Position numbers and translations under genes: made by a program
Shown: positions 24,755 to 36,718 of the stretch, piece by piece
Layout of the letters: each line of letters opens with the position of its first letter
Position numbering within the stretch: position 1 is the stretch's first letter
The notes under the pieces: generated by a model
The model's input: only the letters and a program-made list of their open reading frames with translations
What the model was told of the DNA's origin: nothing
The model's database searches: none
Source: Trichopria drosophilae
Taxonomy: Eukaryota > Arthropoda > Insecta > Hymenoptera > Diapriidae
Direction: 5' to 3'
Length of the DNA stretch: 64,000 bases
NCBI GenBank assembly: GCA_030407085.1
Contig: CM059582.1
Span: 160,820,001 to 160,884,000, forward strand

Positions 24755-26301
24755 ATGGAAGCGTTCGGAAAATTAACGGCACTTTTTACACTACTATTTA
24801 TTGTGACCATTTGTGTGCAAAATTGTGAGTCTTGCTCATGTTCAGGATATCCTACTCTACAAAGCGGGTATTGCCGATCTCATTATGGTAAGTTACCTAC
24901 ATTAAATTTTAAAAGCAGCTTAGTCAGTTCAGTGTGTGCTTTAGCAATGTCACATGCATTAGAATTCCTAATGATAAAACATAAATAAAAGTTATCTTCA
25001 CTGTGATGTTATCAACAGAAATGGAAATGGAATAATTTTTAAAAAAATTGGATAGATTTCATGGAAGTATTCTTTGTCCATTTTTATCAATTATACGTTT
25101 ACTTTATTAAATACGCATTCCGAAGAACATATGGACAATGGAAAATATTATTCTTATATAACCATACATTATCGTTGAGTATGATTATAAAGGTGGAATA
25201 TAAAGTATTTTTCTAGATGTAAATATAAATTCGAGACGAGCGACCCTGAAACTATTTATGAATTTATTTTAAATCAAAGTTCCACCCTTGTTTTCATAAA
25301 ATATCGTAAAACCGAATTCTGCTCAAGATGTCACGTTCAAGGAACGAATTATTGTACGGGTCGGGTGTATCAAACATTAAACTAAAGTATTCAATTTTGT
25401 TGGTCAAATTATAGTTCAGTTCACGCAGGCGTAGTTCTTGTTTGTGCTTTAGTATTCGAGTCAATAACAAATTTAATAACATATTGTTTGTTTCAGTTGC
25501 TGTTGTGACTATTAAGGAAAAACGTGGGTTTTCCTCCGAAAGGCATACCCGCAGGTATGCGAAGTATCTAGTAGAACCCGAATATCTTTTAAAAGTTAGT
25601 AATAACTATTATTAATTACATTGTTGTCATACCAGCACAAAAACTGCGCCTTTATATGCCGGTAAAGCGTAGGACATGAAACGTATTTAGCGCCTGTATC
25701 TTCTGCGGCCCAGCGCGGCAGGCGCTTTTGGCGACTTTGCGCCCGGCTTGTAATTAACCGGCAGTATAAAGGCGCAGTTTTTTATGTACAGGTTTGACAA
25801 AAAATATCGTATACTATTGTCTTTCTCTTTCCTGTATAATATGATACATTGTGAACGTTTATTTATTTTTGTGCACACGAATGCACAATTCACAATTTAA
25901 TTTTTCATTAATATGACTAATGAGACTGAATTATAACTTTTCAGTTACCAAGAAATAAAACATGCGTGAATTTCAATAGGCTGTATACACTATCTGACAG
26001 CAGCGCTTGCGGACTGCCCGATCTTAATATTGATGAAACTTATGTGGTCGGAGGATGGATGATGGGTCATAAACCATTTATTGCCCTTTGCGATTTGAAT
26101 ATACCTTGGAACAATATTACGATGGAAGAACGACAAGGTTTACTGAGCGAATACCCAAAAAACTGTGATAAGGTATGTAATAAAACGTTTGTTTCTGTTG
26201 TACAGTGGGGTCCCGGTACATTTACGTCCCAGCATATTTTCCAGGATCCGTCTCGTAATATTTACTTGCTGCCGCTCTCTTTCTTTCCCCATCGTACATA
26301 A
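24755..26301 (+). CDS. TIMP-like metalloproteinase inhibitor, copy 2 (C-domain exon not found)
   Basis: Coding exons are 24755-24887, 25497-25594 and 25945-26172, the last in phase 0 before a good GTATGT donor. Without splicing there, the frame continues to TAA at 26299-26301 (195 aa). The end given here is that read-through stop. Residues 1-26 are a signal peptide ending NCES. The mature start is CSC with a third cysteine at position 14. Exon 2 opens VAVVTIKEK and exon 3 has SACG, ALCD and NCDK cysteines plus one extra (KTCVNF), so the N-domain has seven, an odd number. No exon 4 with the TIMP C-domain pattern is visible between 26173 and 31100. The read-through tail of about 43 residues starts VCNKTF and then reads into the MITE at 26203. 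A poly(A) signal follows at 26447. It could be an N-only secreted inhibitor, a gene using a distant exon, or an early pseudogene. Confidence 0.75.
25629..25792. repeat. GC-rich MITE in intron 2 of TIMP copy 2
   Basis: AAAAACTGCGCCTTTATATG near 25639 pairs with the reverse complement ending near 25785 (AGTATAAAGGCGCAGTTTTT). A CCGGTTAA/TAAACCGG-like sub-terminal pair lies inside. The middle is rich in GCGC. Length is about 160 bp. Confidence 0.75.
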
Positions 26302-26420
26302 TGCGACTGAGGAGAGTGGGAGAAGCGGCGCGCCGCGGCGCTCCCGTGATTTTGATAAATATAACGAAACGTGAGGGGAAGGCAAGGAACTGAGTGGGTA
26401 GATATACCAGGACTATACTG
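26203..26420. repeat. TA-flanked pogo/Tigger-like MITE just past exon 3 of TIMP copy 2
   Basis: The ends are TA|CAGTGGGGTCCCGGTACA and TACCAGGACTATACTG|TA, so the TIRs are degenerate but start CAGT, as in pogo-type elements, and TA flanks both sides. The left end is 30 bp after the GTATGT donor. In the unspliced reading it supplies most of the extra tail and the stop codon of copy 2. Confidence 0.55.
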
Positions 26421-26446
26421 TAGTTAGATTTATTTCCCTCATGAAC

Positions 26447-26452
26447 AATAAA
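26447..26452 (+). terminator. Candidate poly(A) signal for TIMP copy 2
   Basis: AATAAA about 145 nt after the read-through stop, just outside the MITE. It makes a short transcript ending here possible. Confidence 0.35.
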
Positions 26453-29400
26453 GCTAGATCCTAGCCAGATTTTCAAAAGAACAACGATGTAACAAAAGGA
26501 ACTGAATTCTGAAGGGTCGTTCTGAGGTTAAATGTTTTTGTACGCAATATCGTTCAGAAATGTCGTAAAAACAATATTAATTCCTTGTCCGTAATAGTCT
26601 TTGCCAATATATACAGAATTCAGATCTCAGTTGAAAATTTTAGATTCTTTTCTCGAAGATTATGGTAATAAATTTTAGGTATAATATTTGGTATAATGCC
26701 AACTTAATTGCGGCCATATTCGGAATGCATACAAATATATTAATTTACACAATGAACCGTATTCGGAGATATAAGCTCTTTCTCACACATTGATATTGTT
26801 TGATGACTGGATAATGTATCATATACATTTTTAACTAATTTCAGATTTATTTACTCAAAGATACAGTATAAACGCTAATTTCTTGTTCAGAATTAAAACT
26901 AATTTTTATTAATTCTCGCCGACAGATTTTAAGTTATAATAAATTCTGTTTTCTTCCGACAGCCAATGACGGAATTCCTGGAATTTAAGTAAAAAATAAT
27001 TAGATCTGATGAAAATCCGTACATCGCAAACACCATGGAACAAATGTATTGGATTAATATTTATGGATTTCTTTTCTAATATTAAACAAGGCTCACATCA
27101 ACAAACATAGCAAAATTGCCAGAATCAAATGGACATCAACTATAATCGGAAACAAATTGATTGATTGTGAAACATTTTATAAATAATTCGGATTTTATTA
27201 GATAAGTTGCTTTCATATATGTGAAAGAATTGGATGTATTTAATGAGATTGTGACTGAAATCACTAAATTATTAAAATATATGAAGTATGTATGTATTTC
27301 ATTAGCATAAGTTTATGGATGTAATAAATGATTTAAAGATTATCTAAATGTGGTTAATTCAGTTATCTAACCTTATTATTGAGACTATGGTGTCTTGAAG
27401 ACTATGGAAACACAATATCCAAGCAGAAAAATTGTGAATAAATTCAACCGAACCCAGGAAATAGTAGTTACATTTGAGAATATATTTTTATAATTTCTAG
27501 ATAATTTAGAGACTAATAATTTATTTCAATGAACTGCAGTGTTATTACCCTGGTAGAATTTGCAATTAAATATTAGACATTTCTGAAGTATTTTCTTAGG
27601 TAATTTTTTGCTTAAATGTGAAATTTGTTCAATTAATTATTAAACAGTTTTGCTAGACAATTTTGATCTATTATTAGATTTCAAAAGCATAAAACATATT
27701 ACACATAGAAAAATAATGCAAAAATCTACCACCGAACGGGAATCGAACCCGGGTCCACTAGTTCCACATCCGTGAACTAAACACGCGCGGCCACAGCATC
27801 ACGGGGATAACCAAGGTGACACTTTTACGGGCATATTTAGAAAAAAATGTACATCATTTTTTAATATAAAAAAAGTATACCATATTTTTGTAAATTACTA
27901 GGAAAATGTACAATAATGATATACATATAGATTATAATTTTGTATAGGAACATTCTCCATGAAGTGCATATTACTGCAACGTAACAAAGAAGAAATTTTA
28001 TAAAATTTGTAATAAAAAATATTCTTGTTAGAAATGTTAAAAATGTATGTTTATATTCGTTTAACAAACTATATCAGAAATGCTATCAGAAAATAACCTT
28101 AAAACAACAGGACGGTTTATATAATAGCTTTCCAATTACTGGGCTTCTATCTTGCTCCGTATGTTAGAAGTCACTACATCGTCATTTAAAATAATTTTCT
28201 TGGAGAATTATTAGAAAAAATAAATTTGTGCAAGTCAAAGCTTTACGCCCAACATTTAATTGGTACGAAATAGAAATCACTTAGAACAGTTTCAACGTAC
28301 ATTTAATAGATAAAAATGTTGTGCGTTAATATTGTACATTTTTCATGCCAAAGAATTGGACAGAAATGTGAGAATTTTTCAGTTAAGGCACGTTTTTCTT
28401 AATATTAGACAATTGTTGGACAGACACTTTCATTTTATACATTTTTTAACCAAAATATTTGCCTAAAAGTTAGTTTTAATCTATCAAAGATGCTTACAAT
28501 CTCTACTAGGGTAAAAGAGTAAAAATTAGTAGTTGTTTCGTTTTTATGCTTCCGTATCGAAAAGAGTACAAAATAAACGATTATTTTCTGGTATTGCTAA
28601 TCCATATCTGGAAAACCTAAATACGATGCAAGATAGGATCTATAATTAGTTTTAATTCACTGAAGATAATGTTGAACTAGGGATATGATATCATTAATGA
28701 AGGTAATTTTAAAATTAGCTACATTGCTATTGTTATTGACGGCATAACGACTGCATCAGACGCTTATGCTTGAATACAATTTTATGATCAAACGGACCTA
28801 TGTCAAATTCTCTGTTTGAAACAATGCCCGATAACATATTTTTCCTGATTTATGAACATCAGGATTTTTGCGGAAGGTGAAAATATATGATAATTCGAAA
28901 TAGACAGACCTAATTTCATTATATTTAAACCTCATTTTTCAATTCATGACAGAAAAGATTATAGTCGCGCAAAGGTAAGTTTTTTAAAATTTTTACACGA
29001 TTTATCCTTTTTAGAAAAATGATGCAGTTCGATCTGGCCTTAGCAGAGCCCTGCAATGAATGCCTATAATTTCCCCATGAAGAATTTTTCGGTAAAAATA
29101 ACGAAAATATTCATTTGACAACTATTATAATCACAAAAGACTATCGAACATTGCCTGCAAAAATAACTGACATCAATAGTTTCCGAAAAGTTACCGTAAT
29201 TTTTTTAGAAAAATTCAACAATCCTTTCAAGATATTCACTCATTCTTAACAACATTTTCTGATATCCTCAATTTAGAGCAACGCGTTCCCAACGAAATTT
29301 TCAAAGAGTTAAATAAGGAAGTATGATTTCATCCATTTCTATAGAGAAGAATATAATTTCACTTATTTATGAAGTAGATATTCAGATTTCAGTTATTTTT

Positions 29401-31070
29401 TCATGAAAAATGATTTGATATACATAATGAGTGAGCATGTCACTTTTTCACATTAGATAGTACTTAATTCTGAATTAGCTGACGTCCTTAATGGATTCCA
29501 TAGGATACCTAAGCAGACAATTTAGTTGCATTCTGAAGGCAACAGTCGACGACAGCACTACTCCATACATTTGTTAAGGTTAGTAAAATTTCGAATGTTT
29601 TTTTATTTATTAGTTAATGTCTTGAAATATTACATATAAAGACCTCAGAAATATTAAACATTTATTTTATAAATTAAAAATTATATATTTATTATATTTA
29701 TTCACTCGCGTTGTTATTTTTTATACATCTTTTAATATTTGGTATTTTTATTTTATAATATATGTTTTTTTTTAATAATTTTAATTATCAATTAAATTAA
29801 AAATTCTTGATAAAACAAAGAAATAGTGGGACTTGAATATTTAGTAAATATAGTGAAAAAAATTTTATTTATTTAATCAAAAATTCTAAAAATTAGTATT
29901 TAAAAAAATTAATGTAACGAAGTTGCGAATTATCCTTTTAGCAATACGAATAAATTAATCTTCTTTACTACGTTTTTTTTGTTAAATACGATTTCGTTTT
30001 GTAAAACAGACATCGAAATCGAGTAAGTTATCTGTGATGAAAAATAAACGCTTTCATGGACCGCAAGCATAAAAAGGACAGTAGATTAACTTAAAGAATT
30101 TTAAACATAATTTTCGAACGCATCCTAGTATAAGCATAACTATCAATATGCTGCTTAGCCACTTCAGTGACGTATACAAAGCAATGAACATATTGTAGTT
30201 CGGATGTGATTGCTATCAGCATATTATCTGAATTGTAATTATAAGTATTGGAAAATTCATCATAAGTTCATCATATATCGATGGATAAGATAATATTTCC
30301 CAAAAATAACTTGTAAATTTCGTACATCGTACATGCAATTCATAAACAAAAAATTATAGAATGTTTTGTGTCTAATGTTTCAAATAAATTACGTAATTTA
30401 AATTATATGCACATCGTTAATTTATCAAATGAATAAAGATCGTGGATAACTGTACATTCTTAGGAATGCTATTTTTAGGCATTCAGTTTTGTGCGTTTGT
30501 TTTACAAAAGGTAAATATAATCAATTTGTTTTTAATTTATTGCAACGAAAATTGTTAACAAAAGTAAGAACATTGGTTTATCGTATCAGAGCCTAGTGAT
30601 CTACTATTCTCCTTAAAAAATTGTCCCTTTTTAATCTATTTCTGTAAAAGTTAATTAAAGTAAAGATAACATAATTACAACTTTTTTATTTAGCTATTGA
30701 AACAATATACAAAGTAAGAACTGAACAATTAGTGTTATCTAAGTGAATTTTACTAATTTAGATCATTAATATGTAATTATTAAATGAATTATGCCAAAAT
30801 AAAATGATTGTTTAATATAATAATTTTTGTTGATCCCGCAATCCTTCTGAATCTAAACAAAGGGCGTTGAAAGAAAAACCAAGAAACTTTGTACAATAAT
30901 ATGAATTGCCAATAAGTTTCTGTCATTTAAAATGTCAATCTAAAATTTGTATGTAATGCAATTTAGGAAACTAAATATTCGTCATCGTATCATAAAATTC
31001 CAATTTCCATACACAATTAACAATAATGAGTTTTAAGAAGGTCATTTATAGATAATTAACTTAATTATAA
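26453..31070. other. Intergenic stretch, no gene seen
   Basis: I searched for a TIMP C-domain exon (the pattern of cysteines with a C-x-W motif) and for other coding exons and found none. There are AT-rich tracts, a tRNA-like fragment at 27725-27805 and donor-like strings (for example GTAAGT near 28975) without coding support. Confidence 0.45.
27725..27805 (-). repeat. tRNA-like / SINE-like fragment
   Basis: On the - strand it contains GGGTTCGATTCCCG, a good RNA polymerase III B-box / T-arm (4 bp stem, TTCGATT loop). The 5' half contains GTTCACGGATGTGGAAC, but no anticodon loop with T33 and no acceptor stem complementary to the 3' end can be formed. It is best read as a tRNA-derived SINE head or a dead tRNA. 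It is not a functional tRNA. Confidence 0.45.
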
Positions 31071-31076
31071 CTTCTA

Positions 31077-31169
31077 CTATAAAAATCTTATTTAAAAGCA
31101 TTGTACAATAACTTCACTGCTCAGACTGTAACAACTTACGCAGTACCTGACATTTCTAGAGCCATTGTG
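31077..31169 (+). promoter_or_regulatory. Putative promoter and non-coding first exon of TIMP copy 3
   Basis: A TATAAAAA box at about 31078 is followed by candidate initiators (TTCACT near 31114, TCAGA near 31121). The first exon ends at GCCATTGTG|GTAAGAATAA, and that donor string is shared with the other units. The promoter sequence itself has diverged and does not show the exact 32-nt TTATAAAG-CAGT arrangement, so regulation of this copy may differ. Confidence 0.5.
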
Positions 31170-31572
31170 GTAAGAATAAACATTTTGTTTTTAAATTAAA
31201 CCTAGTTATATTCATTATTTTATATTTTTTAGTGTTTCAAGGTGAATTAAGTGATTTAAAAAAAACACATTCAAAAGTAACATAACGTTATTTGCATTGT
31301 TAATAGAAAACAAAGTTAAACAACTGTTAAAATTTGAAAATCATACGTTCTTTATGGACAAAAAACTATTATTTTTCAGAAAATTGTTAATCGTTTTTTT
31401 AAATTTTTGTAGTGGTTCTCGTTTTCCTTTTTAAAAATTGTCAACATAAATTATATTTTGAAACATTACAGAAAGACGTGGTTCTTGCGAAATGAATCAA
31501 CTCTTCTTAACTCATTTCTGCAAATTGAATGATCTGTAAATTATAATTCTATTAAATTTCTATTATTTGCAG

Positions 31573-33738
31573 ATGGAAGGATTCACAAAAATCGCATTAC
31601 TATTCGCAGTCCTGTTTTTTGCAACATATTATGTGCAGGAAACGGAATCTTGCATGTGTTTGTATGAACATCCACAAACCCAATATTGTCATTCAAAGTT
31701 TGGTAAGTTTAATGTTTTTTTTTAAGATATAATTTCTAACTCCATAAATATTACCGTTATAAGATTTTTTTGTACCATTTTTGGAGAACTTTTATAATAT
31801 TACTACATAATTACTTGAATGTTTAAACAAAATAAATTACAAAAATCATCATCTCCGATGATGTGGACCATTTGAATTACTCAACACTGTCGTCAAAGAT
31901 CGATGGAAATAAACCTATTTTAATAACTATTAAACATATTTTAAGACTTTTTATATTACAACGTTTTTATATTCAAACTAATTAAATAATCAAGATGTAA
32001 AGTGTTATTGAACTATAATGAAAAACTACGAAGTTTCCTTATTATAGTAGGTGTTATACAATTCTTTTTTTTTCAGTGGCCATTGTTTCAGTAAAGAAGA
32101 AATATGCAACGGAATTTGAGAACGAATACCTAGTTAGAGTTAAAAAAATTTTAAAGGTAAGTAGAATAATCTGTTTGTCATTCTTCATGATCTACTGCAT
32201 AGTTTAAGGGTGTTTTGTTGGATCAAGTTTTTGTAATAAGGATGTAAAATGGAATGTTATGCCTGGGGGATTGCAGGCTTAAAGGTCGAGTGATCAACAA
32301 AAGGGGCTAAAAATCAACGACCTTACATCAAGGGTCCATTTTAAAAACTAATGAAAAGCTTTCTATTCTCCTTTTGGAAAGAAGTTGTTAAATGAATTAA
32401 CGAAATCGTGTTTTTCTTTTATAGCAACCGAATAATACAAATATTTTGGAATATTTTGAACCCGGTTCCAGTAAATTTATGAAAATCTACACACCAGGGG
32501 GTTCCTCGTGTAACGTTGATTTCGCAGTCAATGGAACTTATGTTATTGGAAACAGAATATTTGATGGCAAAGTAGAAGTTTCGTTTTGTGATCTGTACAA
32601 GGATTGGACTGTTATTACAATGGAACAACGGAGAGGATTCTTACGGAATTATGCAGCAGGTTGCAACTGTTCGGTAAGTTCCTTCTTATAATATTACAGG
32701 CATTCGGGTTATATTGGAATCGTAAATAATATGTAATGTTATTGGATGTGTAACTTTATGTAGTTTTTTTTTCGAAATTCGAAGCCATTTGGAAAAGCTG
32801 ATTAGAAGTTGACAAATTCCATGATAAATATTTTAATAATTTTTTTAAAACAACTCGACCCAATTTTTGAACAATGCTAAGAATGAGATTACTGATCAGC
32901 CGGACCTAGAGTCATCGATCGGAGCAAAATAATAGAGGCCAATAATTCGAGAATATGGCGGATGGATACAATTTCCTATTTCAATGAATTGTAATATGTT
33001 CTGTCTATTGGTGGCTGGCCTTTCAATTATCTGTACTTTAACTTATAATAATCTACCTGTTTCTCGGTATCAATCAACATCTCTCAATTTCAGTTTATAT
33101 ATTAACTGTTAAAGGGAAACATATTACATTTAATGAATATGTGCTGGAAACGCATTTTAATTCCAATATTCCACGACTTTTAATGCCAGACCTCAAATTT
33201 AATGTACACAAAACAATATGAATCTTAAATTTAATATCATTATCCATAAAATTCTATGTATATTATCCTAAAAGAATCCCTGCCACTACTTGGAAATTCA
33301 CTAATAACATTTTCAGTTGAGATTATTGCTATAATTCAGCGGACACAAATTAACTCATATTACATGGCCTCTAACTTACATCTGCAGCCATCTATTGGAT
33401 GAAACAGACGTACACTCAAATTATATGCAGATATTCCAATACACTGTACATTACATTTTTATCATTACCTTTCTGCTTAACTTAACTAAAACCGGAGATT
33501 TCATCGTGATTGTGTAAATAACAAATAACGTACTAATATAAAGAACAATTTTACTAATTACATTTTCTTCCAACAGATCCATTTTACAGACAAGTTTAAC
33601 AAATTAGGAGGAGATGCAAATAATAAACTCTGTCGAATGGGCGAGTGCGAACGAGAATATGGAGTGTGTGTTGTACGACGTGGAAAATGCATCTGGAATC
33701 GCACGCAAGCTTACAGAGGTTGTACTGGATCAAAATGA
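31573..33738 (+). CDS. TIMP-like metalloproteinase inhibitor, copy 3 (two-domain, complete)
   Basis: Coding exons are 31573-31702, 32077-32156, 32425-32673 and 33577-33738, 206 aa in all, the usual TIMP length. All junctions are canonical (GTAAG donors, CAG or TAG acceptors) and phases match those of the other copies. Residues 1-26 are a signal peptide ending ETES. The mature N-terminus is CMC with Cys13, so Cys1/3/13 are kept but residue 2 is Met where classical TIMPs have Thr or Ser. Exon 3 carries SSCN, SFCD and the domain-boundary GCNC. Exon 4 carries LCRMGEC, GVCVVRRGKCIWN and GCT, and the GKCIWNR segment corresponds to the C-x-W part of the TIMP C-terminal domain. The mature protein has exactly 12 cysteines (6 + 6), as in animal TIMPs. 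Exon 2 is shorter (27 codons) than in copies 1 and 2 (34 and 33). Poly(A) signals follow at 33919 and 33929. Confidence 0.9.
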
Positions 33739-33918
33739 AACAAGGATCATCTTAACAGATCAGCATCATTCCCCAGCGAAAAATAACAACAGACAAGTGA
33801 AGCGAACGAATGGCCTTTCTATTTATTAAGAATTGTTTCTATTTACGTAAACTATTCGAATGGCGATGTTAAAAAAATTGAGTCAATGAGGAGAACTTTG
33901 TACATATGTAGTATGACA

Positions 33919-33934
33919 AATAAATTTTAATAAA
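33919..33934 (+). terminator. Poly(A) signals of TIMP copy 3
   Basis: Two AATAAA hexamers (33919-33924 and 33929-33934), about 180-195 nt after the stop codon at 33738. Confidence 0.55.
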
Positions 33935-33939
33935 TACAT

Positions 33940-35840
33940 ATTTAAGCACACTTCAGCTCTGTTTTATAACTTACATCCGAGTAAACGACAAAAATAAATT
34001 ACTTCTGCAATTCGGAAAGAGAAAATGTTGAGTAGATAAAATTGTCCTTTCTTACTTTGAAACTTGTAGATTGAATTTCGTTATATCACATCACTGTGTG
34101 TTAAACTTACTTAGTTTAATTATTATTATATTATTATATTAATATTATATATTAAACTTATAAATAATGCACTAGACATTTCGATAATATACCTTTAGAG
34201 AAAATTGAATTCGCCTTTGCGATTATTTGAATAACCTAGTTTTGGCGGAGTCAAGTCTATCTCATGCTTTTATTTTAGACCGAATCATGAATTTATTCGC
34301 TATTGCTACTCCCTGTGAGGAGTGTTTTATGTTACTAAAGTTTGCAGGCACTTATAGCTTAACGGCATTACAATCTTTACCACTCTTTTCGTGCGGAAAA
34401 GAGCCAGACAATGTATCTAATGGAAAGAGAATATCGACTGGGTATGTACTTCGTGCACATGCTAAAAGCAATATTAATAGTGTCATTTATCATGGGGAAG
34501 TAAAAAATTATTGGTTCGACGTCAACAAGAGCAATGTACAGCAACACTCCTTTTATCTGCCAATATCGCTTTTCATTATACACATATTTCACAATAAAAA
34601 TTAGTAAAATTAACGATTTATTTTCTTCATATATCCTGGAAAACATAAACACATATGAACGACTCCTTTTTATACGAATCGCATTCAGAAACACTGATAG
34701 AAGATGATCAGTAAATAGATGTTGGTATAAGGATAATTCACCATCCATGCCATAGAAAGCTGATTCACAAATCTAATATAATTCATTTTTAAAAATTAGT
34801 TTCATATAATCATAAAATGCATATATTCATAAAATGCTATTTTCAACAAGATATGGAATAAGATTACAGAATACAATTTTATTTGTATTTGCTTAAAACC
34901 TGCGCCTTCTTATAATCTTAGTTTATTTTATTTCAATTTGACCCTCATTTTCTATGATTTAAATTTCTATAGAAATAGTTCACTCAACTAATTGTTATAA
35001 TGATATGTTTTATTTTTATAAAATGGTTCAATTTGCGATTTTGTTATCTTTGTGTAGGATGTAATTAGTATAATTCTCTATTCTTTCTATTACATTTAGT
35101 TACATTCATGTGAAATAATTATAAATTTTTATTTGTTCTGTATTATTATCTTTGATGTGTCTACCTTTTGGATCTTAATTTTAAAAAAGCCACGTGGATT
35201 CTGCATATGCTATTTTGTAGCCAACGCTGCAGGCAACAGTACTGTAGCAAGCCATTCCAATCACCTACAGAAACTATCTATATAATACTAGTTATAAACT
35301 AATTATAGTTTGCGACTATAGATTTAATATCGGTCAGGACGTAAGGCAAAACAGAGGATGTCTCAATACCGTATGTGCTGCGAGAACACTCTTAGAGCTG
35401 CATTGTGGCGTTCAATGTATGCTGAGTCTGCATACCATGGGTATCATGCCAAAAGGTGCATTATTGTCTCGATATGGCATCCTCATGCCTTACAAAGTGC
35501 TCACTCTACCGGCGGATTTAAAATTTTCTTTAAAATTAAGACACACTATAGTATTGGCAACACCATAATGGTAGGCAAATATAAAAACCCTTGATTTCTG
35601 GTCTCTCATTTTAGATCAGCTAATCTTAAGAAAGAGAAGGTTAATGTCAAGCCCATTTGCTAGAATTTTCGAAAAACTGCCCATACAGTGTCTCGTCGAT
35701 GTCATTCCCTTATTCATTCGGAGTTGTTCACTCCGTATAATATCCATGAGTCTGAGTGTATACAAAGTGACGATTGATTTTTCATCTTGTTTGAAACATT
35801 TTTTGAATAAAATTTGTATTTTTACAAAATAAATGCAAAA
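33940..35840. other. No gene seen
   Basis: Overlapping open frames on both strands at 34227-34748 are long for AT-rich DNA but show no domain, codon pattern or splice support, and oppose each other. A GC-richer block at 35330-35520 has no intact frame. I see no feature to call. Confidence 0.4.
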
Positions 35841-35849
35841 AACTACGAA

Positions 35850-36280
35850 TAAACGTAATTGGGGCTAATGTTTTTTAGTAATGGACGGATGCATCTACGC
35901 GAAAATCTAATCAGATCTAAGTTATGCCAAGACACAAAAAAAATTATGTCATTACACTTATCCATACGCGAGTTATAGCGAGACAATAAAACGAGACGTA
36001 CGGACGTACGTACAAGATCAAGGACACACATTTTTTTATTGTTGAATCGAGCTCCTTAGGGTTTGAAACATTTGATGAAAAACTATAGGGTAATTTTTAT
36101 GCCCGAAGTGACCAAACTCAATACTTCGTCCAGACCTAAGGTCTGGGTCGAAGTAATTTATTTATCACTTCGGGAATATTTCGAAACTAATAGATCGAAA
36201 ATCAAATTCTCCGTAATATTCCATGGCCCAAAGTGGGAAAACCTGCTTGATTTGAAGTAAAAACCATCCAGGGTAAAAGT
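35850..36280. repeat. Diffuse non-coding repeat, second copy of 6050-6520
   Basis: It shares with 6330-6500 the ACGTACGGACGTACG region, GTTTGAAACATTTGATGAAA and GAAGTGACCAAACTCAATAC. The inner part folds back on itself (GACCTAAGGTCTGG at 36133). No ORF is shared with the other copy. Confidence 0.5.
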
Positions 36281-36718
36281 GTACAACTACAGCACCTGAA
36301 AAATAATTGTATTCTTTTATATAGCCGAATTTTATATATATTATAGTTCTCATAAAAAAAAAACACGTGCTAGTTTTCATCGGACTACTTTACACTCTGG
36401 TATTATTCGTCGAAAGTCATTGAAATATTTTTTGAAAGCTATTTTCAACGTGCTAGCCTTCGTAAGAACCGTTGATATGTAAAGAAAAAGAAAATGTAAA
36501 AAAAAGGTAAATGTACCGAAAGTTCGTGTGCGCAAACTTAATCAAACAACTAAAGAGTAAAAAATAATTCAAAATCAAAGAAAATAATGTAAGAAATAAA
36601 ATAAATTGAGGTATGCGAATAACATTTTATTAAAAAGTAGTCTTTTGTAATACCGTGACAAAATACGACAATTGTGAGAGACAATTTTAATGCTGGATGT
36701 AAGTGACAACAAAAGGGG

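Noticed and set aside
27725..27805. Functional tRNA gene
   Set aside because: No acceptor stem, no T33 anticodon loop and a mismatch in the T stem. Kept only as a tRNA-like repeat.
33614..33829. 71-residue open frame overlapping the end of TIMP copy 3
   Set aside because: Different frame from exon 4. The exon-4 frame gives the conserved cysteine pattern and follows in phase from exon 3.
34227..34748. Two overlapping open frames of about 125 residues on opposite strands
   Set aside because: They oppose each other, contain no recognisable domain and have AT-driven composition.
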